A DNA stretch of 38,925 nucleotides, from contig NZ_JHVL01000008.1 of the NCBI RefSeq assembly GCF_000620125.1, positions 55,310 to 94,234 on the forward strand. The letters are read 5' to 3'. The first letter of the stretch is position 1, and every line of letters begins with the position of its first letter. Shown here piece after piece: positions 9,471 to 16,753 of this stretch. Position numbers and translations under genes: made by a program. The notes under the pieces were generated by a model. It ran no database searches, was not told the DNA's origin, and was given only the letters and a program-made list of their open reading frames with translations. This DNA is from Clostridiisalibacter paucivorans DSM 22131. Lineage in GTDB: Bacteria > Bacillota > Clostridia > Tissierellales > Clostridiisalibacteraceae.

Positions 9471-10715
9471 ATGGCTATAAAAGATAAAGAAATGTTAAAA
9501 AAGGTTGTAGAAAATACAGTTGAAGAGGTGAAGATTACTGATATTCATACCCATATATATTCTAAAGATTTCGGAGAACTTTTGTTATGGGGAATAGATG
9601 AACTATTAGTATATCATTATCTTGTTGCAGAATTTTTCAGATATTCTTCCATAGAGTATGATGAATTTTTCAAAAAAACTAAGAGAGAACAGGCCGATTT
9701 AATATGGCAGACACTATTTATTGAGCACTCTCCCGTAAGTGAGTCTGTAAGGGGAGTATTGACTGTACTTAAAAAATTGGGATTAGATGTAGAGTCTAGA
9801 AATCTTGATGAGTATAGACAATATTTTGACTCCATGGAATTAAATGATTATATTGATAAGGTATTTGAAATATCAGGTGTTAAAGAAGTAGTAATGACTA
9901 ATGACCCCTTTGATGATAAAGAAAGCCCTGTATGGAATGAGATAGGAAATAATGATAGTAGATTTAAGGCTGCATTGAGGATTGATCCATTGCTAAATAG
10001 CTATGAAGACTCATATAACAGATTAGTTGAATGGGGATACAATGTAACTAAAGATTTGGATCAAAATTCTATAGAAGAAGTTAAAAGATTTTTAGCAGAC
10101 AATGTAAAGAAGATGGATGCACTATATATGGCAGTATCTTTACCACCAAGCTTTTGTATACCAGAGGATTCTCTTAGGTCAAGACTGGTAGAAAATTGTG
10201 TTATACCTGTATGTAGAGAATTAAACATCCCCTTTGCAATGATGATAGGAGTTAATAAATTAGTAAATTATAAACTTCAATTAGCTGGAGATTCTGTTGG
10301 CAAAGGAAATATAAGAACAGTAGAATATCTATGTAATACTTATCCTGAAAACAAGTTTATGGTTACTATGTTATCTAAAGAAAATCAACACGAATTAGCT
10401 ATAACGGCGAGGAAGTTTAGAAATCTTATGATATTTGGATGTTGGTGGTTCTTAAATAATCCTAGCATAATAGAAGAAATGACAAGGATAAGAATGGAGA
10501 CATTGGGGTTATCTTTTATACCTCAACATTCTGATGCTAGGGTCCTTGACCAATTAATATATAAATGGGATCATTCAAAGAAGATTATATCAAAGATACT
10601 TATAGATAAATATAGTGACATAATGGATAATGATTGGACAATAACAGAAGAAGAAATAAAAAGAGATATCGATAATATATTCTCTAATAATTTTTGGGAG
10701 TTCTTAAATAAATAA
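9471..10715 (+). CDS. Uronate isomerase-like amidohydrolase-superfamily protein (UxaC-related)
   Basis: The 414-residue protein has an early metal-binding HxH motif (DIHTHIY, H26 and H28). It has a C-terminal block, GCWWFLNNP...HSDARVLDQL, that parallels the WWF and D-S-R segments of uronate isomerase. It is about 50 residues shorter than classical UxaC and diverges in the N-terminus (DIHTHIY rather than DYHCHL). I call it a uronate isomerase-like enzyme of a divergent subgroup. It would convert glucuronate or galacturonate to the ketouronate used by the preceding gene product. AAAGGAGG precedes the ATG, and it is last in the operon before a strong terminator. Confidence 0.72.
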   Translation: MAIKDKEMLKKVVENTVEEVKITDIHTHIYSKDFGELLLWGIDELLVYHYLVAEFFRYSSIEYDEFFKKTKREQADLIWQTLFIEHSPVSESVRGVLTVLKKLGLDVESRNLDEYRQYFDSMELNDYIDKVFEISGVKEVVMTNDPFDDKESPVWNEIGNNDSRFKAALRIDPLLNSYEDSYNRLVEWGYNVTKDLDQNSIEEVKRFLADNVKKMDALYMAVSLPPSFCIPEDSLRSRLVENCVIPVCRELNIPFAMMIGVNKLVNYKLQLAGDSVGKGNIRTVEYLCNTYPENKFMVTMLSKENQHELAITARKFRNLMIFGCWWFLNNPSIIEEMTRIRMETLGLSFIPQHSDARVLDQLIYKWDHSKKIISKILIDKYSDIMDNDWTITEEEIKRDIDNIFSNNFWEFLNK

Positions 10716-10733
10716 GCCCCTACTTTAAATTAA

Positions 10734-10792
10734 TATATATAAAAACATTTCCAGGGTATACTACTCTGGAAATGTTTTTATATATACTTTTT
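10734..10792 (+). terminator. Strong rho-independent terminator of the TRAP/uronate operon
   Basis: A 21-bp perfect stem (10734-10754 with 10766-10786) surrounds an 11-base loop, GGTATACTACT. The stem ends in an A-run/T-run, and CTTTTT follows. It closes the operon starting at 3990. Confidence 0.93.
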
Positions 10793-10843
10793 GGGTATAA
10801 ATATATTTAATTCATTATTTCAATATAAAAGGTAGGGGATATA

Positions 10844-11464
10844 ATGGAATTAGAAAATATAAATAAAATATTGAATAAAAGAAAAGAATGTCCTATGGGG
10901 ATTAATGAAAGCTTTTCTGTGCTATTGCCATTGATAGATATAGATGGAGAATTACATCTAATATATGAAATAAGAGCAGAACATCTGGAGACACAGCCAG
11001 GAGAGATATCCTTTCCCGGGGGAATGGTGGAATGGGGAGAAACCCATGAAGAAGCAGCCGTAAGGGAAACGGAAGAAGAACTTAATATATCTAGAAAAAA
11101 TATAGAGATTATAGGTAAAACAGATTTTCTTATAACACCATTTAATATAGCAATATATCCCTTTGTGGGAGTTATAAAAAATGTAGATTTAAAGGATATA
11201 AGATTTAGTAAATGTGAAGTTGATGATATATTTACTGTACCATTAAAATTTTTCTTGTCAGAAGGACCATTGGAGCATTTTCTCTATATGGAACCTAAAC
11301 CTGAAAGAGAATTTCCCTACCATATGGTTCAACGAGGTAAGGCATATGATTGGAGAATAGGCAAGTATCCTGTATTATTTTATGAATATAATAACTATAT
11401 AATATGGGGAATAACTGCCAGAATAACTAGAAATTTTATAGATATATTGAAATATAGCTTTTAG
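10844..11464 (+). CDS. Nudix hydrolase, CoA pyrophosphatase-like
   Basis: The 206-residue protein has a Nudix box from G60 (GMVEWGETHEEAAV-RET-EEE) with metal-binding E75, E78 and E79. It is preceded by the QPGEISFPGG segment characteristic of the CoA diphosphatase subgroup (NudL/YeaB). It probably cleaves CoA or its derivatives, or another nucleoside diphosphate compound. AGGGGAT precedes the ATG. The gene stands alone between a terminator and a repeat. Its TAG stop lies within the first heptamer of the downstream repeat, so the exact C-terminus may have been set by the insertion of that element. Confidence 0.85.
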   Translation: MELENINKILNKRKECPMGINESFSVLLPLIDIDGELHLIYEIRAEHLETQPGEISFPGGMVEWGETHEEAAVRETEEELNISRKNIEIIGKTDFLITPFNIAIYPFVGVIKNVDLKDIRFSKCEVDDIFTVPLKFFLSEGPLEHFLYMEPKPEREFPYHMVQRGKAYDWRIGKYPVLFYEYNNYIIWGITARITRNFIDILKYSF

Positions 11465-11532
11465 TTCTTAGTTTTTAGTTCTTGGTTCTTAGGACAAACT
11501 ACGGACTACGAGCTACCAACTATGGACTACCA
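11461..11532. repeat. Heptamer repeat, copy F (coreless, imperfect)
   Basis: TTAGTTC/TTGGTTC units on the left face ACTACGG/ACTACGA/ACTACC units on the right across a short GACA spacer, with no GAAATCC core. The right arm is open in the frame of the following dehydrogenase, which could mislead start-site prediction. The true ATG is at 11548. Confidence 0.75.
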
Positions 11533-11547
11533 AAAGGAGGATGTAAA

Positions 11548-12516
11548 ATGTCAAAGGTATTGATTAATTTAAATTTACCATTTATGGAATTTTCCAAAGA
11601 TTATGTAGAACAGTTGAGGAAAAATTATAGCCAGTATGAGTTTATAGTATGCAATACTAAAGATGATGTATTGAATAATATTCATGATGCAGAGGTATTA
11701 ATAACATTTAAATTTGATAAAGAAATGTTAGATAGGTCCAATAATAACTTAAAATGGGTGCAAGGTGCCAGTGCAGGGGTAGATTTTATGCCTTTGGAAG
11801 ATATGGGAAAGAGAGGTATGATTTTAACCAATGGTAGAGGAATACATAAGGTACAGATGGCTGAATATGCCATAATGGCTATGATTATGCTTTCAAGGAA
11901 TTTCCATGTGATGGTTAGGGATCAGTTTAATAATGTTTGGGGTAAAAATATAGTTCAAGGAGAAATAAATGGAGCTACAGTAGGTATTTTAGGATTGGGA
12001 AGTATAGGTAGAGAGACCGCCAAAAAGGCATCACTCATGGGAATGAATGTAATAGGGTTAAAGAATACTAAGGCTGATGTACCCTATGTAAATGAAGTAT
12101 ATGGACCAGAAGAGATGGAGATATTATTTGAGAAAAGTGATTATGTAATAAATTTATTACCGTATACGGAAGAGACAGAAAAAATAATAGATCAGAAATA
12201 TTTTAATATAATGAAGGAAAGTGCTTCTTTTATAAATATAGGCAGAGGAAAAACAGTTAATGAAAAGGACTTAATAAATGCATTAGAGAATGAGTCAATA
12301 AAAGCTGCAGTTATGGACGTATTTTATGAAGAACCTTTAGATGAAAATAATCCGTTGTGGAGTCTAGAAAATGTAATCATAACTCCCCATATATGTGGTC
12401 AATCCACAAAATATATGGATAGGTTATTTGATATAGTAGAACAGAATATTAAGGCATATGTAAAAGGAAATAAGGATGATATGATAAACTTAGTAGATTT
12501 AAATAAAGGATATTAA
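11548..12516 (+). CDS. D-2-hydroxyacid dehydrogenase (NAD-dependent)
   Basis: The 322-residue protein has an N-terminal catalytic half. Its NAD-binding half has the GILGLGSIGRETA dinucleotide motif and the catalytic triad: Arg in INIGRGKTV, Glu in DVFYEEPL, His in TPHICGQ. This group includes 2-ketoacid reductases and glyoxylate/hydroxypyruvate reductases, so the substrate is not evident. The ATG at 11548 follows AAAGGAGG (11533-11540). An upstream in-frame start would translate the repeat and add about 22 residues that no family member has. A strong terminator follows, so it is probably monocistronic. Confidence 0.9.
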   Translation: MSKVLINLNLPFMEFSKDYVEQLRKNYSQYEFIVCNTKDDVLNNIHDAEVLITFKFDKEMLDRSNNNLKWVQGASAGVDFMPLEDMGKRGMILTNGRGIHKVQMAEYAIMAMIMLSRNFHVMVRDQFNNVWGKNIVQGEINGATVGILGLGSIGRETAKKASLMGMNVIGLKNTKADVPYVNEVYGPEEMEILFEKSDYVINLLPYTEETEKIIDQKYFNIMKESASFINIGRGKTVNEKDLINALENESIKAAVMDVFYEEPLDENNPLWSLENVIITPHICGQSTKYMDRLFDIVEQNIKAYVKGNKDDMINLVDLNKGY

Positions 12517-12518
12517 TC

Positions 12519-12555
12519 AAAAGTAGCTTGGAAATAAATTCCAAGCTACTTTTTT
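12519..12555 (+). terminator. Rho-independent terminator
   Basis: A 15-bp perfect stem, AAAAGTAGCTTGGAA (12519-12533) with 12539-12553, has loop ATAAA and a T-run. Its A-rich left flank means it could also end the convergent CAP-protein transcript. Confidence 0.95.
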
Positions 12556-12560
12556 ATTAA

Positions 12561-13478
12561 CTATGGTCTAATGAACATTTGTGTCCAATAAGGAGTACCA
12601 TTTTTATTTACAACATACCCTACACCTATCTCTGTAAAGTTAGGAGAAAGGATGTTTTTTCTATGTCCTGCTGAATTCATCCAACCATTCATAACTTGTT
12701 CTGCACTTCTTTGCCCCATAGCTATATTTTCACCAGCATATGAGTAGCTGATACCAAATTGTTTCATCATATCAAAGGGACTACCATAAGTTGGTGATGT
12801 ATGACTGAAGTATCCTTTATCACTCATGTCTTGAGATTTAGTTTGTGCAACTTTTGATAATTCTGCACTATATTTTAATGGTTCAAGACCAGCCTTGCTT
12901 CTTTCAGCATTAACAAGATTTACTATTTGCATTTGTATAGAATTTGAAGTGGTGATTACGTTGTTGTTTGTTGAAGGTTTTTCACTGTTTTCGATTGTTA
13001 CGTTATTGTTTGTTGAAGGTTTTTCACTGTTTTCAATTGTTACGTTATTGTTTGTTGAAGGTTTTTCACTGTTTTCAATTACTACGTCATTGTTTGTTGA
13101 AGTTTTTTTATTGTTTTCAATTATTATGTTATTGTTTGTTGAGGGCTTGTCCTTAGGTCTTGTTGTAGAATTATTGTTTTCTACATCTTTTTTATAGAAT
13201 CTAGAAAAGTCATTGTCTGCAAATTTTCTTATTGCATTCCAATTGATACTAAGATCCCTATTAGTTGAGGTCTTATATCTGGTACCTTGGTTTTGGATTT
13301 CAGTGCAATCATCTAGATTTTGGCCTTTCATACTTAATACAATCCTAGATACATCTTTGTTTATTTGCCCTCTATTTATGTCATAAGTACAATCACTACC
13401 AAATGCTAAACTTGAATTTAAAACCATTAATCCAGTCAATATAGACGGGACTAAAAGCTTAAACTTCTTTCTTTTCAT
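12561..13478 (-). CDS. Secreted CAP/SCP-domain protein (YkwD-like) with Asn-rich repeats
   Basis: The 305-residue protein starts with a signal peptide (KKFKLLVPSILTGLMVL, cleavage near SLAFG). A linker region to about residue 110 leads into five 14-residue units of the KPSTNNNVTIENSE type (111-179) and a C-terminal CAP domain (about 184-303). The domain retains GYFSHTSP, GENIAMG and the GHRKNILSP motif, so the conserved His and Glu residues are present. CAP proteins are extracellular or spore/cell-wall associated in Firmicutes, and the biochemical role is not settled. AAAGGAGGAAG precedes the start. The repeats look like a length-variable stalk. Confidence 0.88.
   Translation of the reverse strand: MKRKKFKLLVPSILTGLMVLNSSLAFGSDCTYDINRGQINKDVSRIVLSMKGQNLDDCTEIQNQGTRYKTSTNRDLSINWNAIRKFADNDFSRFYKKDVENNNSTTRPKDKPSTNNNIIIENNKKTSTNNDVVIENSEKPSTNNNVTIENSEKPSTNNNVTIENSEKPSTNNNVITTSNSIQMQIVNLVNAERSKAGLEPLKYSAELSKVAQTKSQDMSDKGYFSHTSPTYGSPFDMMKQFGISYSYAGENIAMGQRSAEQVMNGWMNSAGHRKNILSPNFTEIGVGYVVNKNGTPYWTQMFIRP
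12942..13148 (-). repeat. 42-bp coding minisatellite in the CAP-protein gene
   Basis: Four full 42-bp units and one partial unit encode KPSTNNN(V/I)-type 14-mers. Two adjacent units are identical at the protein level (KPSTNNNVTIENSE), while the outer ones have diverged. This suggests recent in-frame duplication in the middle of the array. Confidence 0.9.
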
Positions 13479-13610
13479 AAAATACTTCCTCCTTTATTTT
13501 TGAAAAAATTTTGTCAAGTAGAATCAGTGAAAAACTTATGTAGATTATAACACTGGTATTATAATAAAAAAAGCTGTAATGTTTACATAACTAGGGATAA
13601 ATATGTATAA

Positions 13611-13690
13611 TAGTTAGTAGTTAGTTGTAAGTGGTTAGTTGTTAATATACAGGGAAATTATTCTGTATTGGAAAGCAGTTACTAATTAAT
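13611..13690. repeat. Degenerate heptamer element, copy B1
   Basis: TTAGTAG/TTAGTTG-like units (13611-13645) are followed by a different short palindrome, ATACAG...CTGTAT, and a brief ACTAATTA right end. It looks like a decayed member of the same family. It lies upstream of the CAP gene (transcribed away) within the 415-base gap before the GAF gene. Confidence 0.6.
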
Positions 13691-13699
13691 GTAGAATAT

Positions 13700-13844
13700 A
13701 GTTAGTAGTTGGTAGTTGGTAGTTGGTAGCTAGTAGTTGGTAGTTAGTAGTTCAATGATGAAATCCTGCGGATTTCTTCCACCAACTAAGAACTAAGAAC
13801 TAAGAACTAAGAACTAAGAACTAAGAACTAAGAGCTAAGAACTA
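13700..13844. repeat. Heptamer hairpin repeat, copy B2 (longest)
   Basis: The left arm has about seven TTAGTAG/TTGGTAG units (13700-13752). The core is GATGAAATCC-TGC-GGATTTC (about 13756-13777). The right arm has about eight CTAAGAA units to 13844. The arms differ in unit type (TTAGTAG against the complement TTCTTAG), so they pair only partly. They seem to have expanded independently by unit duplication. Confidence 0.92.
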
Positions 13845-13896
13845 TCTGTATTAATATTATTTTAGAAAATAAATAGTAAAGGAGAGGGTCTATATT

Positions 13897-14400
13897 ATTA
13901 CAATTACTAAATTAAAAGAAATTGATACATCTAATAAAGAAAAGTTTTATGGATACTTAAATAAGAGATTGTCTGGAGTTATATCTGAAGAGTCTGATTG
14001 GATTGCAAGTACATCTAATGCTGCAAGTTTATTGGGGCTTCTAATGGATGATATAAATTGGGCAGGGTTTTATTTTCACAGAAAAAAAGAGTTGATTTTA
14101 GGACCATTTCAAGGCCGACCTGCATGTACCCGTATACCAATAGGACAAGGAGTTTGTGGAACAGCAGCAGAAACCTTAGAAACTCAAGTTGTACCTGATG
14201 TAAATAAATTTCCAGGACATATAGCATGTGATATAGAATCACAATCAGAGATAGTTATTCCAATAGTAAATGATGAAAAGTTGATAGGGGTGCTAGATAT
14301 AGACAGTCCCACTAAAAATAGATTTGATCAACAAGATAAAAAGTACTTAGAAGAATTTGTAGAAATACTTAATAAATATATAAAATGGGAAGTAATTTAG
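13897..14400 (+). CDS. GAF-domain free methionine-(R)-sulfoxide reductase (fRMsr/YtsP-like)
   Basis: The 167-residue protein is a single GAF domain with the three fRMsr cysteines at the expected spacing: C77 (GRPAC), C87 (GQGVC) and C111 (GHIAC). DDINWAGFY, GPFQG and GVLDIDSP are family signatures. The enzyme reduces free Met-R-sulfoxide using thioredoxin. No ATG or GTG exists in a sensible position. Homology requires the TKLKEIDTSNKEKFY N-terminus, so the start is probably ATT at 13897 (or 13894), 6-9 bases after GGAGAGG (13881-13887). Using the TTG at 13969 would remove 24 conserved residues. The ATT may be a rare start codon or a mutated ATG. Confidence 0.85.
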   Translation: MTITKLKEIDTSNKEKFYGYLNKRLSGVISEESDWIASTSNAASLLGLLMDDINWAGFYFHRKKELILGPFQGRPACTRIPIGQGVCGTAAETLETQVVPDVNKFPGHIACDIESQSEIVIPIVNDEKLIGVLDIDSPTKNRFDQQDKKYLEEFVEILNKYIKWEVI

Positions 14401-14415
14401 GGGTAGTAAAAAGAA

Positions 14416-14483
14416 AGTTAGTAGTTAAATGATGAAGTCCAAAGGATTTCCACCATAAACTACTAACTATTATCCACTAACTA
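14416..14483. repeat. Heptamer hairpin repeat, copy C
   Basis: A short left arm (AGTTAGTAG), the core GATGAAGTCC-AAA-GGATTTC and a right arm of CTACTAA/CCACTAA units lie between the convergent GAF gene and tyrS. CTA at 14481-14483 is the tyrS stop (TAG on the minus strand). On the minus strand the hairpin is followed by TTTCTTTTT, so it probably terminates tyrS. Confidence 0.85.
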
Positions 14484-15710
14484 AATAATATTCACTTGAT
14501 GATATACTTTTTTACCTTTTCTTATAATAATTTTCCCATCTTTAAAATCATCTAATGTGATATTTAAATCTATATCTTCTACTCTATTGTCATTTACATA
14601 GATACCACCTTGTTTAACTAATCTTCTACCTTCACTTTTTGAAGATGTAAGTTCTAATTCATTAAGCAAAGTAAGCACATCCATGCCTTCATTAAATTTA
14701 GATTTTTCTATATCGGTAGATGGCATAGAATCAGTGGCTTTACCTTGACCAAATAGAGACTTAGCTGTATCCTGTGCTTTTTTAGCTTCCTCTTCTCCAT
14801 GGACTATTTTAGTAAATTCATATGCGAGTATTTCTTTAGCTTTATTGATTTCTGCTCCTTCTAAAGAAGATAATCTTTTAATTTCATCCATAGGTAAAAA
14901 TGTCAATAGACATAGACAATTTTCCACATCTGCATCATCTATATTTCTCAAATATTGATACATTCTATATGGTGATGCCTGTTCAGGATCTATCCAAAGG
15001 GCACCAGCTTCAGTTTTACCCATTTTTTTGCCTTCACTAGTTGTAAGAAGTTTAAATGTTAGACCGTATGCAGGTTTTCCTTCCATTCTTCTTATTAAGT
15101 CAGCCCCTGAAATAATATTTGACCATTGATCATTGCCACCTAATTGTAGCTGACAACCATATCTTCTATATAATTCTAAGAAGTCATAGGATTGCATAAT
15201 CATGTAGTTGAATTCTAAGAATGAAAGTCCTTTTTCCATTCTAGATTTAAAACATTCTGCAGTAAGCATTCTATTTACAGAGAAATTCTTTCCAATGTCC
15301 CTTAAAAATTCAATATAGTTTAGATTCCTAAGCCAATCAGCGTTGTTTACTGATAATCCGTTTTCTCCATCTATAACCAAATACTTAGATAATTGTTCAG
15401 TTATTCTATTTGCATTGTGGTTTATTTGGTCAACAGTGAGCATCTTTCTAATATCACTTCTGCCAGAGGGATCTCCTACCATTGCAGTACCGCCTCCAAC
15501 TAAAGCTATAGGTCTATGTCCAGCCCTTTGAAGATGCATCATAACCATGATCTGAACAAAATGTCCTAAATGCAAACTATCTCCTGTAGGGTCAAATCCT
15601 ACATAAAATGTTACTGATTCTTTACCTAATAATTCTCTTATTTCATCTTCATGGGTTGCCTGCTCAATAAAGCCCCTTTCTTTTAACACATCATAAACAT
15701 TTCTTTCCAT
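14481..15710 (-). CDS. tyrS: Tyrosyl-tRNA synthetase
   Basis: The 409-residue class I synthetase has the HIGH-type motif HLGH in a Rossmann fold (near residue 50, after [10 protein letters not shown]) and the KMSKS-type loop KKMGKTEAG. Its C-terminal S4 RNA-binding domain includes [15 protein letters not shown]. It charges tRNA-Tyr. I chose the start at 15710 because GGAGGT lies 8 bases upstream and the product begins MERNVYDVL. An upstream ATG extends into the leader without support. Expression is controlled by the T-box leader upstream. The stop codon lies in a repeat arm. Confidence 0.97.
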   Translation of the reverse strand: MERNVYDVLKERGFIEQATHEDEIRELLGKESVTFYVGFDPTGDSLHLGHFVQIMVMMHLQRAGHRPIALVGGGTAMVGDPSGRSDIRKMLTVDQINHNANRITEQLSKYLVIDGENGLSVNNADWLRNLNYIEFLRDIGKNFSVNRMLTAECFKSRMEKGLSFLEFNYMIMQSYDFLELYRRYGCQLQLGGNDQWSNIISGADLIRRMEGKPAYGLTFKLLTTSEGKKMGKTEAGALWIDPEQASPYRMYQYLRNIDDADVENCLCLLTFLPMDEIKRLSSLEGAEINKAKEILAYEFTKIVHGEEEAKKAQDTAKSLFGQGKATDSMPSTDIEKSKFNEGMDVLTLLNELELTSSKSEGRRLVKQGGIYVNDNRVEDIDLNITLDDFKDGKIIIRKGKKVYHQVNII

Positions 15711-15745
15711 ACTAAATACCTCCATTTTTATGATTTTATTATGCA

Positions 15746-15986
15746 AATAAAAAAGGGCCTTCCAATCCTGTTAAGGACGAGAAAACCCGCGGTACCACCT
15801 TATTTACATCTAAGAGATGCCTCTTTGGTCGGATTAACGAACCGACATATCGCAATGTTCTACCATTGAAACTCCAGAATGTAATTTCAATTTTTATGCA
15901 ACATAGACTTTGCACCAACCAGCCTACTCTCTGATTATAGACATAAAAATCTACTAAATCCTTCATAGTCTTTGAATATGTATTTA
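15746..15986 (-). promoter_or_regulatory. T-box riboswitch leader of tyrS
   Basis: On the minus strand the canonical T-box sequence AAGGTGGTACCGCG lies at 15801-15788. It is followed by a terminator hairpin (CCTT...AAGGCCC) ending in TTTTTT at about 15754-15749. AGAGAG and GGTTGGTG match stem I elements. A TAC triplet at 15883-15881 sits in a plausible specifier loop position, matching a tyrosine codon. Uncharged tRNA-Tyr would stabilise the antiterminator and switch on tyrS. Confidence 0.93.
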
Positions 15987-15992
15987 TAGTCT

Positions 15993-16021
15993 ATCATATA
16001 GATATATGTTTTTTTTGTCAA
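15993..16021 (-). promoter_or_regulatory. Sigma-A promoter of the tyrS T-box transcript
   Basis: On the minus strand TTGACA (16021-16016) is separated by 17 bases from TATGAT (15998-15993), a near-consensus promoter. Transcription should begin near 15986, just ahead of the T-box leader. Confidence 0.88.
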
Positions 16022-16034
16022 GGGGGTAAAATGA

Positions 16035-16133
16035 ATTAGTTAGTAGTTAAAATAATAATAGCTAGTAGTTAGCAATTGATGGATAAATCCTATGGATTTT
16101 ATCATTAAACTACGAACTACGGACTACCAACTA
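16035..16133. repeat. Heptamer hairpin repeat, copy D
   Basis: The left arm has TTAGTAG and CTAGTAG units, and the core is GATAAATCC-TAT-GGATTTTATC. The right arm is of ACTACGA/ACTACGG/ACTACCA type. More right-arm units (CTACGAACTACCAACTAA) appear at about 16171-16187, after an unrelated 28-base palindrome. This suggests the palindrome interrupts, or was inserted into, the arm. Confidence 0.82.
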
Positions 16134-16145
16134 TATCCAACAAAA

Positions 16146-16173
16146 TAGAGGTAGACATATATGTCTACCTCTA
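16146..16173 (-). terminator. Perfect 28-base palindrome, terminator of the superoxide reductase gene
   Basis: The sequence is its own reverse complement over 28 bases (TAGAGGTAGACATA plus its complement). On the minus strand it is followed directly by TTTTG and lies 18 bases after the superoxide reductase stop. It acts most simply as a rho-independent terminator. Confidence 0.8.
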
Positions 16174-16190
16174 CGAACTACCAACTAATT

Positions 16191-16562
16191 TTACTCAACT
16201 GTAATTTCTTTTTCGCTTTCCCAAAGTCCATGTATATTACAGTAGCTAACTACATGAATTGTACCTGATTTACTAAGTTTTACACAAGTCTTAACTTCAG
16301 GATCATTTAATATATCTCCTTCACCATGGGCAGTGAAATTATAAGTACCTATTTCAACAGGGAATTTTGCTCCCTCTGGATGGAAAAATACCTTGAACCA
16401 TGATATATGATGCTCAATAGTATTTGGATGTTTAATTTCATCTCCTATTGAAACTCCTAATTCAAAAGCCTCTCCTGCCTTTACCTTTTCAGGGCTATGT
16501 ATAACAGGAACGTGTTTTTCACCTTTCCAATCACCAGTTTGTAATAATTTACCTAAACTCAT
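16191..16562 (-). CDS. Class II superoxide reductase (neelaredoxin/desulfoferrodoxin family)
   Basis: The 123-residue protein is the single-iron form without the N-terminal desulforedoxin domain. The Fe(His4Cys) ligands are visible: a His in EKHVPV, two in the EHHISWF segment, and Cys plus His in YCNIHG. It reduces superoxide to peroxide in the cytoplasm, a typical anaerobe oxygen defence. The start at 16562 follows AAGGAGGAGATATTA. Upstream in-frame codons would add a hydrophobic extension absent from the family. A peroxiredoxin at the start of the window could remove the peroxide made. Confidence 0.94.
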   Translation of the reverse strand: MSLGKLLQTGDWKGEKHVPVIHSPEKVKAGEAFELGVSIGDEIKHPNTIEHHISWFKVFFHPEGAKFPVEIGTYNFTAHGEGDILNDPEVKTCVKLSKSGTIHVVSYCNIHGLWESEKEITVE

Positions 16563-16683
16563 TAATATCTCCTCCTTGACCTTCATTATTATCATCTCTA
16601 AAAATATATATACCCACAATGATAAAAATAACACAGATTTTTTAAAAAGAAAATAAAACCAAGGGCAAAGAACTAAGAACTAC

Positions 16684-16703
16684 ACTTTTTACTGGTAAAA
16701 AGT
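16684..16703. promoter_or_regulatory. 20-base palindrome upstream of the RNA methyltransferase gene
   Basis: ACTTTTTAC-TG-GTAAAAAGT is a 9-bp perfect inverted repeat with a 2-base centre. It lies in the divergent region between the superoxide reductase and methyltransferase genes, next to a short heptamer remnant (AAGAACTAAGAACTAC, 16668-16683). The tiny loop favours an operator over an RNA hairpin. The binding protein is unknown. Confidence 0.45.
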
Positions 16704-16753
16704 ATACTGTTTTGCTAAAATAATAATGAATCTAATATGAATGGAGAGATTGC

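Noticed and set aside
11482-11547. Upstream start for the D-2-hydroxyacid dehydrogenase
   Set aside because: The extension translates a repeat arm and ignores the AAAGGAGG site before ATG 11548.
12895-13197. Open frame on the plus strand opposite the CAP repeats, encoding repeated LLFVEGFSLFSI-like units
   Set aside because: It is the antisense shadow of the 42-bp coding repeat, with no ribosome binding site or homology.
15739-15966. Open frame of about 75 codons upstream of tyrS on the minus strand
   Set aside because: It lies entirely within the T-box leader, whose structure explains the sequence.
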